A stretch of DNA of 64,000 bases, from assembly GCA_020634855.1 (NCBI GenBank), contig JACKAU010000012.1, forward strand, positions 124,001-188,000, written 5' to 3'. Within the stretch, counting starts at the first letter, position 1. Each line of letters opens with the position of its first letter. Below, piece after piece: positions 46,606 to 54,882 of the stretch. The position numbers were made by a program, and so were the translations under genes. This stretch comes from Anaerolineales bacterium (GTDB lineage Bacteria > Chloroflexota > Anaerolineae > 4572-78 > J111). The notes below the pieces were generated by a model. That model was not told the DNA's origin. It did not search any database and saw nothing but the letters and a program-made list of their open reading frames with translations.

Positions 46606-46607
46606 TT

Positions 46608-47402
46608 TTATCCCGCCATTTCCTCATCTTCCGGAAGTTCTTCGCGCTGCACCGACTTAGTTTGCAGATCTTCCTCTTCAGGGACATCTTGCTGCTGCGG
46701 CGAGTTCGTTTGCATCTCTTCCTCTTCTTCGACACCCTCTTGGCGCTGGACAGCTTTGGTTTGCAATTCCTCTTCATTCTTCGGGGCTGCTTGCCGCTGC
46801 ACCGAGTCGCCCCCAGCGGTGACAGATAAATCCATTGAGGTTACCTGTTTGGCGACGGCGTCCGCTTCCTGCTCATACACATCACCCGGCGCATTGACCG
46901 TCATCCGACCGCTGCCGTTGCCGACCGCGCCGCTGCTTTGCTGCACGACGTGGGTCAATTCGTGGGCGATCAACTCCTGCCCACCGCTCGAGCCGGGATC
47001 ATAAGCCCCTTCTTTGAAGAAGATATCCTGACCGGTCGTAAATGCCTTGGCCCCCACTTGCTGGTTCAGATCATCCGACTCCCGCGAGGTGTGAACCCGT
47101 ACATTGCTAAAATCCTGGCCCATAACCGTGCCCATCTGCTCCTTCATAGCGCTATCCAGCGGATGCCCCCCGCCCCGCTCGCGGTTGATCCGCCCGGCGG
47201 TCTCCTCATCAAGGGTCGTGGGGCCGTCGCCGCTGCGCTGGGCCAGCATCCGTTGCACCGCCCGATTGCCCACCTGGTTTTGCAGTTGGGCCAGACCGGA
47301 GCGATCCACGCTGGCATCAGTCGCCTGCTCGCGGTTTTCCGCCTGTTTATCCGGCTTGACTTTGCCTTTTTTTTCTTCGTTGGTGAGATGTTCTTTTGTC
47401 AT
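46608..47402 (-). CDS. DUF4157 protein of the eCIS cluster, metallopeptidase-like
   Basis: A 264-residue protein. The DUF4157 domain (about 75-155) has GHPLDSAMKEQMGTVMGQDF, VRVHTS and the zinc motif HELTH (His147, Glu148, His151) followed by VVQQ. This domain is common among eCIS-linked proteins and may process or carry cargo. The end (about 195-264) has four acidic repeats with EEELQTKAVQRQ-like phrases. Near residues 38-55 lies the LQNQVGNRAVQRML motif shared with the next three genes. Confidence 0.8.
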   Translation of the reverse strand: MTKEHLTNEEKKGKVKPDKQAENREQATDASVDRSGLAQLQNQVGNRAVQRMLAQRSGDGPTTLDEETAGRINRERGGGHPLDSAMKEQMGTVMGQDFSNVRVHTSRESDDLNQQVGAKAFTTGQDIFFKEGAYDPGSSGGQELIAHELTHVVQQSSGAVGNGSGRMTVNAPGDVYEQEADAVAKQVTSMDLSVTAGGDSVQRQAAPKNEEELQTKAVQRQEGVEEEEEMQTNSPQQQDVPEEEDLQTKSVQREELPEDEEMAG

Positions 47403-47438
47403 TGGTATGCTCCTTAATAATGACTATCGCTTGACCCC

Positions 47439-48110
47439 TTACTTTATACTGAAATCCAGGCTGATCCCCTGGGTATGACCATGTTTTGTTTTCTCATCAA
47501 AGTGCTTGGTTTCATGGTTCACTTTCTCCAGAGTCTGGTTATAACGCCTCTCAACGCTGTTACTCCGCTGATTGAGCAACCGTGCTTTGAACCTCGGTGC
47601 CCACTGCCGGGCAATATCGGCGTGATCCATCTCGTGTTGTTGTAGAGCATCCAGCATACGCCGCCACTCATTTTTGGCCGCCGGTGACGCCTTATCCCAA
47701 CCCTGACCCTGCCAGCGTGGCAGACGAACCGTCAATTTTAGGGTCATATCGACCTTGGTCGTGCGCCCATTGGTTGTTTCGTAGCTATAGTCGAAACGGT
47801 AGGTGCAACGCCCCCACTCCTCTGGGTCCAACTGTTGGGCTACCTCGGCCAGGGTGTTGCCGGTTACGTTGTAATAGTCATACTCAACTTCTTCGAGCTT
47901 TACTTCGCCATTGCTTGCCTGGACCTGCGGCTTTGCATCGTCATCGTCCCGTTGGATCGTATCAGGGCTGCTCCCACCATTGCTCTTGGTTAAGCCTTTA
48001 ACATTATTTCCATTTTGGCGTAGAAGGTGAACAATGCTCTTTTCGTCGAGCTTTCCTCCGTGTTGAGTCAACAATCGCTGTATCGCCTGGTTGCCGATGC
48101 GATCTTGCAA
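47439..48110 (-). CDS. DUF922-like zinc protease-type protein, possible eCIS cargo, 5' frameshift
   Basis: A protein of at least 223 residues. The domain at about 75-200 resembles DUF922 proteins: YRFDYSYETTNGRTTKVDMTLKL, then QQHEMDHADIARQW with HEMDH (His159, Glu160, His163). The listed start is a TTG just inside the motif LQDRIGNQAIQRLL, which is not convincing. An ATG at 48225 with a basic start (MNRKKRHLEK) joins in frame if one A of the run near 48197 is removed. So the true gene probably spans 47439-48225 and carries an indel. Confidence 0.65.
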   Translation of the reverse strand: MQDRIGNQAIQRLLTQHGGKLDEKSIVHLLRQNGNNVKGLTKSNGGSSPDTIQRDDDDAKPQVQASNGEVKLEEVEYDYYNVTGNTLAEVAQQLDPEEWGRCTYRFDYSYETTNGRTTKVDMTLKLTVRLPRWQGQGWDKASPAAKNEWRRMLDALQQHEMDHADIARQWAPRFKARLLNQRSNSVERRYNQTLEKVNHETKHFDEKTKHGHTQGISLDFSIK

Positions 48111-48253
48111 GGTTGCGAAGTTAGTCGTAGCGACTTCTTCTTCGTGGGATGGGTGTTTCGCTGAGCCAGGGTGCCTTGGCTTGGTTACACTTGGTCTTTT
48201 CTAAATGTCTTTTCTTTCTGTTCATATCTCTGACATAGATTTATTAATTGACT

Positions 48254-49585
48254 TTATCGTGTCTCTACCGTGCCGTCGGTATGAAAAATACGTACTACAT
48301 TAGGATCTGCTACAACTTGTAGGCGTTTAGTTCGTTTGGCTAATGATTTGAAGTACCTTTGACAATCACCGCACATTCCTCTAGTAACTCCAATTGGTTG
48401 ATTTGGTGCCCATTGTGCAGCTTGTTTCTCTGCATGCGAGGCAACATACCGTCCTGATACACCTTTATCCAAATAACCAGAACCCCTTGTCTGATATTCT
48501 AATCCTTCAACTTTCGGCTTTTTCTTTGTATCTGTAAATTTCTCTGCGTGCTCTTTAACTGAGGAGCCACTTTCCCTTATCATTCTTTCTTTTTCTTTCC
48601 CTTCTTCAAATAGAACAGTCATAGTTGCTAAATGAGCTTCAGGGCGTTCTTCCGTCCATCCACTCATGAAACATTTAGTTCCAACACAAGCTACTGTCTT
48701 CTTGCCTTTCTCTTGACCTCTTCTTTTTTGCAAATCTGCTATAGCAGTACCTCTGGCTCTAATTGCTTCATCTACTGTTTTGGCAATATCTGCTTCCGAT
48801 ATGTTAATTTCAGCCTTCTCAGTTGGAGTATCTACCTTTGCCCTAAAGACATATTGATAATCCCAACTATCCTTCCCATCAACCACACTAACAGACTTGA
48901 AAACCGGATACTTTTTCTTTACAGAGGCAGCCGTCTTTTTGGCATCTTCACGGGTTATGCCGCCATCTTTGATATATTTCTTTTCTTCCTTCTCAAATGC
49001 TGCCAATCCAGCTTGGCGATCCTTCTCAGAGACATTGTTGGGTTCTTCTTTTGCTTTCCCACCCCGTCTAAACAGCTTCCTGGCTTTCTGTCTAATAAAA
49101 CTAATAAACCGATCAATTGCCTTTGAAATTTTGGCCTGAATTCCTCGGATGATATTTTTGATCTTCCCTCCGACTCCGCCTAGCCCAATCAATCGAGCTA
49201 GGAAGCCCAACATTATCGGAATAGCCCGCCCCATCGTCTTCTCAATGTAACCGGCCGCCGCCCCGATACTGCCGGCGGCAATACTGCCAATCGATCCAAA
49301 GACGGCGTTGGCCAGTTCGGCAAGCTGGTCGGCGCGCTCAATGAAAAATTTGATGGTGTTATAGATGGCCATTATGGCCTGGATGACGGCCCCGGCCGGG
49401 TTAAACATCGAGACCAGCTTGGTGATGGCTGAGGTGACAATCTTGGTCACCACCCACTCCCGGATCGCGCCGATGACCATATCCTTTAAGGAGCCGATGT
49501 AGCTCAACAGTTGCTGCCAGGCCGCGGCTAGGCCCTCGGTGGCTAAGGTCTTGATGAATTCAAAGACCTGCTCCAGTTTGGCCAC
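48254..49585 (-). CDS. C-terminal part of eCIS effector with deaminase-like toxin domain
   Basis: A frame of 443 codons starting at a GTG that is not a natural start: it continues the protein encoded at 49560-50792. Residues 1-150 are hydrophobic and amphipathic helices (AAAWQQLLSYIGSLKDMVIG, FNPAGAVIQAIMAIYN). Residues about 185-300 are Lys-rich. The end has the cytidine-deaminase fold signature: His384-Ala-Glu386 and Cys405-Gly-Asp-Cys408, with DPNVVRIFHTDG after it. Such domains in polymorphic toxins deaminate bases in nucleic acids. The usual Pro before CxxC is Met here. No immunity gene is seen, in line with injected cargo. Confidence 0.75.
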   Translation of the reverse strand: MAKLEQVFEFIKTLATEGLAAAWQQLLSYIGSLKDMVIGAIREWVVTKIVTSAITKLVSMFNPAGAVIQAIMAIYNTIKFFIERADQLAELANAVFGSIGSIAAGSIGAAAGYIEKTMGRAIPIMLGFLARLIGLGGVGGKIKNIIRGIQAKISKAIDRFISFIRQKARKLFRRGGKAKEEPNNVSEKDRQAGLAAFEKEEKKYIKDGGITREDAKKTAASVKKKYPVFKSVSVVDGKDSWDYQYVFRAKVDTPTEKAEINISEADIAKTVDEAIRARGTAIADLQKRRGQEKGKKTVACVGTKCFMSGWTEERPEAHLATMTVLFEEGKEKERMIRESGSSVKEHAEKFTDTKKKPKVEGLEYQTRGSGYLDKGVSGRYVASHAEKQAAQWAPNQPIGVTRGMCGDCQRYFKSLAKRTKRLQVVADPNVVRIFHTDGTVETR

Positions 49586-50792
49586 CCGCTCTTCGCCCTA
49601 ACTGTATGCCGACCAATTTGCGGCGCAGCACATTGTATGTAAGTCCTAAAACCTGGAGCACAATCGAGAGGAGACCTTGTAAATCCAGCTTTTGGGGCAT
49701 TTGCAGTCCGGCTTTACTCAGCGTGCCGAAGAGCCAACCCATAAGACCTGATTTGAGGTGGGTCAAAATGTTCTTTGAGAACTGGCTGAAACCTTTTTGA
49801 ACTGCTTTAACCAGATTACCCACGAACCCAATCGGGTCTTTGATGATTTTGTTGAAAACGCCTCCGGCGCGTTTGACAACGCCCAGAATTTTTGAGGCAA
49901 ATGGCCCGGCCAGAGTTAATGCCCCTTCAAAGATGAACTCCAAAATTTTTTGACCGGCGGCGACCGCGAAGTTTTTTAGACGCGTGATGAGCGGACGAAA
50001 GACAGGAAATACCTTGGTTCGGATCGCTTTCAACGGATTAAGCACATCGCCGATTTCGAGTCGGCTGACGGCCTTTTTAACCAGGCCTTTAATTTTGTTC
50101 CAGGTTAGATTGAGCTTGGCAATCTGATTTTGGACCCAGGCGTAGGCCTGCTCAATAGCGCCGGACTTTTGCAGGTTTGCAAACATCTTGTCGCCACCCG
50201 GAACCAGACTTAACAACCCCTGAATAAGATTCGTGGCATTGCGGGTTACGGGTTTATCGGCGATGGGGTCACGACCCAAAACAAAGGTGAGAAGGGGGTA
50301 GCCGGGAAAATCTTGAGCAAACTCGGCTGCTTTATCCTTCAGGGTATCCAATCCCGGAAACGACCAACGGCTGACAAGATTTGTGGTCGGTGACTCAAAT
50401 GGAGCTTTGAGCGTAACGGTACGAGCGTTTGGGTCAGCCTTACCGGCCGCACGTTGGGCTTGGTCTAGGGTTGCGGATTCTTTGTTCGGTTGGTAAGGTG
50501 CAAAAACTGGTCGATTTTTTGACGAAGCAGCTAAGCGTTGCAAATGGTGGTTGCCGTGAAACGCACCAATTTGGCGCGCCATCTGCTGGCGCTGGACGGT
50601 GTGAAATTTCCGACTCTCTAACCGATCGGCTTGCCCCCCAATAGTTGGTTGGTTAGGGGCGCTGGACCAGCCAATTGGAAATTCTGCCAATGCCGCTGGT
50701 GCATCTAAAGTCTCGGTCAAGGTCTGCCCTTTGGCCGGCGATGATGGCTTCTTATCGACTTTGGTTTCTGTAGTTCGACTTTGTTTCGACAC
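49560..50792 (-). CDS. N-terminal part of eCIS effector (split by frameshift)
   Basis: A 410-codon frame. Residues 1-60 are polar; RQQMARQIGAFHGNHHLQRL at 68-87 is the motif shared by the neighbouring proteins. From 140 on there are long helices (LNPLKAIRTKVFPVFRPLITRLKNF, GLMGWLFGTLSKAGLQMP). Near the end, VLRRKLVGIQLG is followed by a run of 11 unlikely residues. Removing one G from GGG near 49597 continues GEERVAKLEQVFEF in the next frame, giving one protein of about 840 residues. Read as cargo: a helical carrier body with a toxin at the C terminus. Confidence 0.75.
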   Translation of the reverse strand: MSKQSRTTETKVDKKPSSPAKGQTLTETLDAPAALAEFPIGWSSAPNQPTIGGQADRLESRKFHTVQRQQMARQIGAFHGNHHLQRLAASSKNRPVFAPYQPNKESATLDQAQRAAGKADPNARTVTLKAPFESPTTNLVSRWSFPGLDTLKDKAAEFAQDFPGYPLLTFVLGRDPIADKPVTRNATNLIQGLLSLVPGGDKMFANLQKSGAIEQAYAWVQNQIAKLNLTWNKIKGLVKKAVSRLEIGDVLNPLKAIRTKVFPVFRPLITRLKNFAVAAGQKILEFIFEGALTLAGPFASKILGVVKRAGGVFNKIIKDPIGFVGNLVKAVQKGFSQFSKNILTHLKSGLMGWLFGTLSKAGLQMPQKLDLQGLLSIVLQVLGLTYNVLRRKLVGIQLGRRAGGQTGAGL

Positions 50793-50838
50793 AATCGATG
50801 CTGCTTTTGTTAGCTATCGGTAACAATCAACCACCAAA

Positions 50839-52020
50839 TTACGAGGACTCGGCTAATTTTTCCAAGTCCTGCGATAAAGCATGAAAACCTTGCTGCAGCC
50901 GTGCCAAGAGTTCAATCACCTCAGGGTTTGATAACTCTTTCATCAGCTGCTCAACATCTCGCTCTCTAACCGCGATGCCAATCTGTTCCAGGTCCTGTGC
51001 CAATCGCTGGGCATGGGCCTTAGTGTTACCAGTTGTACCTCGCTTAGCGGCATTGGTAGCCACTTTTGCCAAGAATATGGTCAGTTTACTTATAACTCCC
51101 CAAAGCGTATTCGATACCGTTTTGAACGGAGTTGCTCCAAGGCTGCGCAATAGCTGTCCCAAAGCCTTGGCCGAGTCTTCAAGCGCAAAATCAAAACTGA
51201 AATCGGTAACAATCGTATAAATAAGCTGTTGCCAAATAAAATCGTAGGTGTGCGGAAAACGATCCTTCAGCAGATTGTGGATTTCCACAATAACCCCGGC
51301 CCACTTAGATGCGTGCGCAATCGTCTGACGATGCTGCTGGTACCATACTAGTCCTTTTAATACCGACACCGGAACTGTTGCCCAGGCCGGCCCCAATCCC
51401 ATAATAAAGTCCATCTCTGCCTTGGCTAAAACGACCATCCCTTCGGCTTGTCGTGCTCCCTCGGCCATAGCATCAAGATACATATTGCGAATAAAGGCCG
51501 TAGTTCCTTGCTCATATAGAGCGTAACCTTTGGCAAAGACGATATTTGTGGTTGTTGGCCAGACAATTAAAATCTTGCCTTGTCCAGGAAAATTGTAATA
51601 TTGACCCGGTATAAATTGGTTGCCGTCCACGGTGACGGGATCGGCATTTTGCATCAAATAGGCAACCCGATACATAACTTCTTGCGGAGGGATATCAAGC
51701 CGCGTTGCCCTCACCCAAGCTGGTGTTGATTCGCGTTGAATGGGTAAGTTCCCAGGCTTAGACAGGCGCGTCCGTAATAGCTCTGCACGAAAAAAAGAAT
51801 TTCCCTGCACTTTTCCTAATTGCGTTGCCAGCAATTGCCGCTGTCCAACCGGTACCTGATGATTGCTAAGTAAGCGATATCTTGCCACTTTGATGGGGGT
51901 TTCTCGTGATATCGGATCAGATCGTTCATCATCGAGACCGACAATATGACCGGCTATTTGTTTGACCGGTTTTTGCCTTGAACTTCTTCTTTTTGCCGGT
52001 TTTGTTCGTTTATTTGACAT
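50839..52020 (-). CDS. Unknown eCIS-cluster protein, possible cargo
   Basis: A 393-residue protein, started at the ATG at 52020 after GAAGG. The first 20 residues are very basic (KRTKPAKRRSSRQKP). The segment 57-80 (VGQRQLLATQLGKVQGNSFF) matches the motif in the other cargo-region proteins. The centre has AWVRATRLDIPPQEVMYRVAY, and the last third is helical with coiled-coil character. I recognise no enzyme motif. It lies between the ATPase and the deaminase effector. Confidence 0.6.
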   Translation of the reverse strand: MSNKRTKPAKRRSSRQKPVKQIAGHIVGLDDERSDPISRETPIKVARYRLLSNHQVPVGQRQLLATQLGKVQGNSFFRAELLRTRLSKPGNLPIQRESTPAWVRATRLDIPPQEVMYRVAYLMQNADPVTVDGNQFIPGQYYNFPGQGKILIVWPTTTNIVFAKGYALYEQGTTAFIRNMYLDAMAEGARQAEGMVVLAKAEMDFIMGLGPAWATVPVSVLKGLVWYQQHRQTIAHASKWAGVIVEIHNLLKDRFPHTYDFIWQQLIYTIVTDFSFDFALEDSAKALGQLLRSLGATPFKTVSNTLWGVISKLTIFLAKVATNAAKRGTTGNTKAHAQRLAQDLEQIGIAVRERDVEQLMKELSNPEVIELLARLQQGFHALSQDLEKLAESS

Positions 52021-52116
52021 CGTTACCTTCAAGAAAGTACGTGACCATAAATTTGTCGAAAAGTATGGTTATGCCTCGCTCCAAATCAGCGCCAGCCTAT
52101 CTCACTAACTTTAACG

Positions 52117-54330
52117 CTACCCCACCTTCAACTCTCCCTCACTCACCAACCGGCCCATCTTCTGCATCTCCCGCCGCACGCCGTGTAGCAAATGCTTCAT
52201 CGTCACCGAGCCGCCGTTGGCTGCGGCTTGGTAGGCGGCGCTGACAATCACGTTGCGGATGTTGCCGCCGGCCAGCTTGAAGCGCTCGGCCAGGGGGGCG
52301 AAATCCAGTTCGTCGGTGCGGGGTAGGTCGGGCGGGAAGAGGGTTTGCCAGATGCGCAACCGGTCGGCCGGTTCCGGGAAGGGAAAGTCGATTACAAATT
52401 GCAGGCGGCGGGTGAAGGCGTCATCCAGGTTGGCCCGTAGGTTGGTGGCTAAAATGGTGACGCCGTTGTACGACTCCATCCGCTGTAACAAGTAGCTGAC
52501 CTCAATATTGGCGTAGCGGTCGTGCGCATCTTTAACTTCAGAGCGTTTGCCGAAGATGGCGTCGGCTTCGTCGAAGAAGAGAATGGCGTTGCTGCTCTCG
52601 GCCTCGCTGAAAATCTTTTCCAGGTTTTTCTCGGTCTCGCCGATGTATTTGCTGACCACGGTTGAGAGATCGATCTTGTACAGATCGAGTTTGAGTTCGT
52701 TGGCCATAACCTCGGCGGCCATGGTTTTGCCCGTGCCGGGGTCGCCGGCAAAGAGGACGGTGATGGCTGCGCTGGAGGCCAGCTTGCGGCCCACGCCCCA
52801 CTGCTCCAAAACGACCGGTCGTCCTCGCACCGTCTCGACGATCTCGTGCAGGATGCGGCGCTGATCGTCGGGCAGAATAATGTCGTCCCATGCGTAGCGT
52901 GGTTTGATCTTGCGGGCCAACGCTTCAAGTCGAGGGTTGGAGTGGGTGCGGGCGGCGGTGAATAAATGCTGTTCGGTGAGATCCTCGTTTTGCTGAGCGG
53001 CGAGCCCTTGGGCGGTGGCGACGGCGTCGCGGATTTGGCCGGTAGTTAAGGCAAACTGAGCTGAAAGGGTAGGTAATTGGAGATTGGAGATTGGTAATTG
53101 GAGATTAGGAGATTGGGAGATTGGGAGATCCGTCATTTCGGATGAAGAGTTCGAAGTTAGGAAGTGTTGCCACAGAGTTAGGCGATGGTGATAGGCCGGG
53201 AGCGGGAATTTGAGGGTGAAGAAGTGGCGTTGGGTTTGATTATGAACGGCTTGCCAGCGGGTTTGGCCGGCGATAATGGTTAAGTTCGGATAGGTAATTA
53301 GTTCGGCCATCAGGTCGGCCGATAGATCGTCGGTTTTGCTAAGGCAGGCGTCCCAGCCGGTTAGGAATGGGATAGCACCGGTCAGATGGGCATCGCGCAA
53401 GGCGACGCGCAGTGTCTGTTTGGACAGTATTTCTTCGCCGTCAACTAAGCCTTGTAGATTGACGGCCAGCAGCGGATGTTGTAACTGCTTCGCGATGAAC
53501 TGCGCGGCTAACCGCTGGCCGACCTCGTCTGCGCCGTGAAAAACGACAACAGGTGAATTGGGGGTTTCGGCTATCTGCGTTAACGCTGTTCGCTGCGCCT
53601 CGGCCAGCAGTCCATCGGCTTCAAACGCGGCTGGCGGGTATAAAGTTGCTTGGTCGTGTAGATCGGCGTGGGGCTGATATTTTCCCAGCAGCCAGGCCGC
53701 GACGGCCGGATCGACGCGCAGGAAATGGCTTAACAATGGAGCATGGGCCTCGCCGCTGACTTCGAGCAGTTGAAATCGGCGCAGTGGGGCGTTCTCAGCA
53801 AAATAGGCTAGGCGCTGCAAGCGGGTCGCTCCGGTTAAGCCCAACAGGTCGAGCGTTAAGTTAACCGAAGGCCGCTTGCGGGTGACATCATCCTGCAAAT
53901 ACGCATACAGCTTCTCGTAGCGCAGATCGAGCGTGGGTGCCAACGCTATCAACAGCACGTCAAGCGCAAAGCGGTCTAGATTGAATTTTGAAGCTAATGC
54001 CAACAGTCGCAAAACTTGCCCTTGGGCAACTGCTTCTTGCTTCACACTTTCAATCTCAGCCTCAGCCTTCGCCTCAGCCTCTCCAAACAGCGCGGCCTCG
54101 TCCGGCAGCAGCTCAACCATTTGCCCCCAACTGCTGCTCAACGGGCGGCTCAACATGCCCTCCACCTCAGCATCCGAGACATACAGCCCGCGAAAAGCGT
54201 CGGTCGGGTCCTGACCGGCTAACTGCCACAGCCGGACTTGGCGACGGATCAGCAAATCGATACGGGCCAGTTCGGTTTGGAGGTATCGAAAATTGAGATC
54301 TATTTCAAAAGTTGGTTGAGTATTCTGCAT
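52117..54330 (-). CDS. eCIS AAA+ ATPase (Afp15-like)
   Basis: A 737-residue ATPase needed in related systems to assemble or load the particle. The N-terminal half (1-400) is a helical domain with degenerate AAA features (VVFHGADEVGQRLAAQFIAK). The second half is an active AAA+ module: Walker A GDPGTGKT at about 528-535, Walker B ILFFDEAD at about 583-590, sensor ATN and arginine finger region FTRRLQFVIDF. Between the modules lies a repeat-derived insert at about 401-420 (see 53072-53129). Confidence 0.9.
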   Translation of the reverse strand: MQNTQPTFEIDLNFRYLQTELARIDLLIRRQVRLWQLAGQDPTDAFRGLYVSDAEVEGMLSRPLSSSWGQMVELLPDEAALFGEAEAKAEAEIESVKQEAVAQGQVLRLLALASKFNLDRFALDVLLIALAPTLDLRYEKLYAYLQDDVTRKRPSVNLTLDLLGLTGATRLQRLAYFAENAPLRRFQLLEVSGEAHAPLLSHFLRVDPAVAAWLLGKYQPHADLHDQATLYPPAAFEADGLLAEAQRTALTQIAETPNSPVVVFHGADEVGQRLAAQFIAKQLQHPLLAVNLQGLVDGEEILSKQTLRVALRDAHLTGAIPFLTGWDACLSKTDDLSADLMAELITYPNLTIIAGQTRWQAVHNQTQRHFFTLKFPLPAYHHRLTLWQHFLTSNSSSEMTDLPISQSPNLQLPISNLQLPTLSAQFALTTGQIRDAVATAQGLAAQQNEDLTEQHLFTAARTHSNPRLEALARKIKPRYAWDDIILPDDQRRILHEIVETVRGRPVVLEQWGVGRKLASSAAITVLFAGDPGTGKTMAAEVMANELKLDLYKIDLSTVVSKYIGETEKNLEKIFSEAESSNAILFFDEADAIFGKRSEVKDAHDRYANIEVSYLLQRMESYNGVTILATNLRANLDDAFTRRLQFVIDFPFPEPADRLRIWQTLFPPDLPRTDELDFAPLAERFKLAGGNIRNVIVSAAYQAAANGGSVTMKHLLHGVRREMQKMGRLVSEGELKVG
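53072..53129. repeat. Minisatellite inside the AAA+ ATPase gene
   Basis: AGATTGG-type units (AATTGGAGATTGGAGATTGG, then AGATTAGG and AGATTGGG) run for about 58 bases. On the coding strand they give a stretch of LPIS, SPNLQ and LPISNLQ phrases with no likeness to the flanking ATPase, so the repeat has inserted or grown in frame in the linker. Confidence 0.7.
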
Positions 54331-54336
54331 CGGCTG

Positions 54337-54582
54337 TTATGATTGCTCAATATCAAGATTCACAGTATCGGTTGATGAGTGGTCGATAAATAAACCCGCT
54401 TCATCCTGAATAAAGTCACACATAGCGGCTAAATCTTGAAAATACAAACGATTTTGCTGCCCAACCTGCTCAATCGAGCCGCGCCACGTCCGGGCAATTT
54501 CAGCCGCCTCCGTGGCTTCGAACCAGATCCGGACAATAAAAGAGTGGTGGTTATTTTGCACAAAATGGTCCTTTGTATTCAA
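54337..54582 (-). CDS. Small protein, first gene of the eCIS operon
   Basis: An 81-residue protein that ends six bases before the ATPase starts. It has SFIVRIWFEATEAAEIARTWRGSIEQVG and RLYFQDLAAMCDFIQDEAG phrases, predicted as a small alpha-beta fold. I recognise no named family. It is the first gene downstream of the SARP-like boxes at 54802-54852. Confidence 0.65.
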   Translation of the reverse strand: MNTKDHFVQNNHHSFIVRIWFEATEAAEIARTWRGSIEQVGQQNRLYFQDLAAMCDFIQDEAGLFIDHSSTDTVNLDIEQS

Positions 54583-54785
54583 TTTAGACAGGGTGATAGG
54601 AATATTACTGTTCCAAGTGTGCCTAAGACGAGCAGGAATGGGTCATCAATTCAATTAAACAAACGGGCAACAGCTAACGAATTCTTAGATAGTCGGGGTA
54701 AACTTATGTTTGGTTGAGGAACGATACGTTGATGAAATGATCAATTTGTGATCGGGGAGGATATGGCAATTGTTAATTGTTTGAT

Positions 54786-54852
54786 ACAATAACACAGGCG
54801 TGTCTTACCAGCGTCTTACCGGCGTCTTACTAGCCTACTTTTAGCGTCTTAT
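54786..54852 (-). promoter_or_regulatory. SARP-type direct heptamer boxes before the eCIS operon
   Basis: GTCTTAC occurs at 54802, 54813 and 54824, exactly 11 bases apart, and GTCTTAT at 54846, which is 22 from the last. The intermediate position (54835, CTACTTT) is degenerate. SARP regulators are known to bind heptamer direct repeats with 11-bp spacing. Read on the minus strand, a TATTGT (54786-54791) lies ten bases past the last box, a fitting -10 element. The remaining part of 54583-54882 shows nothing else. Confidence 0.75.
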
Positions 54853-54882
54853 TGAAAAATTCGTTTCAATTTAGACCTCCTC

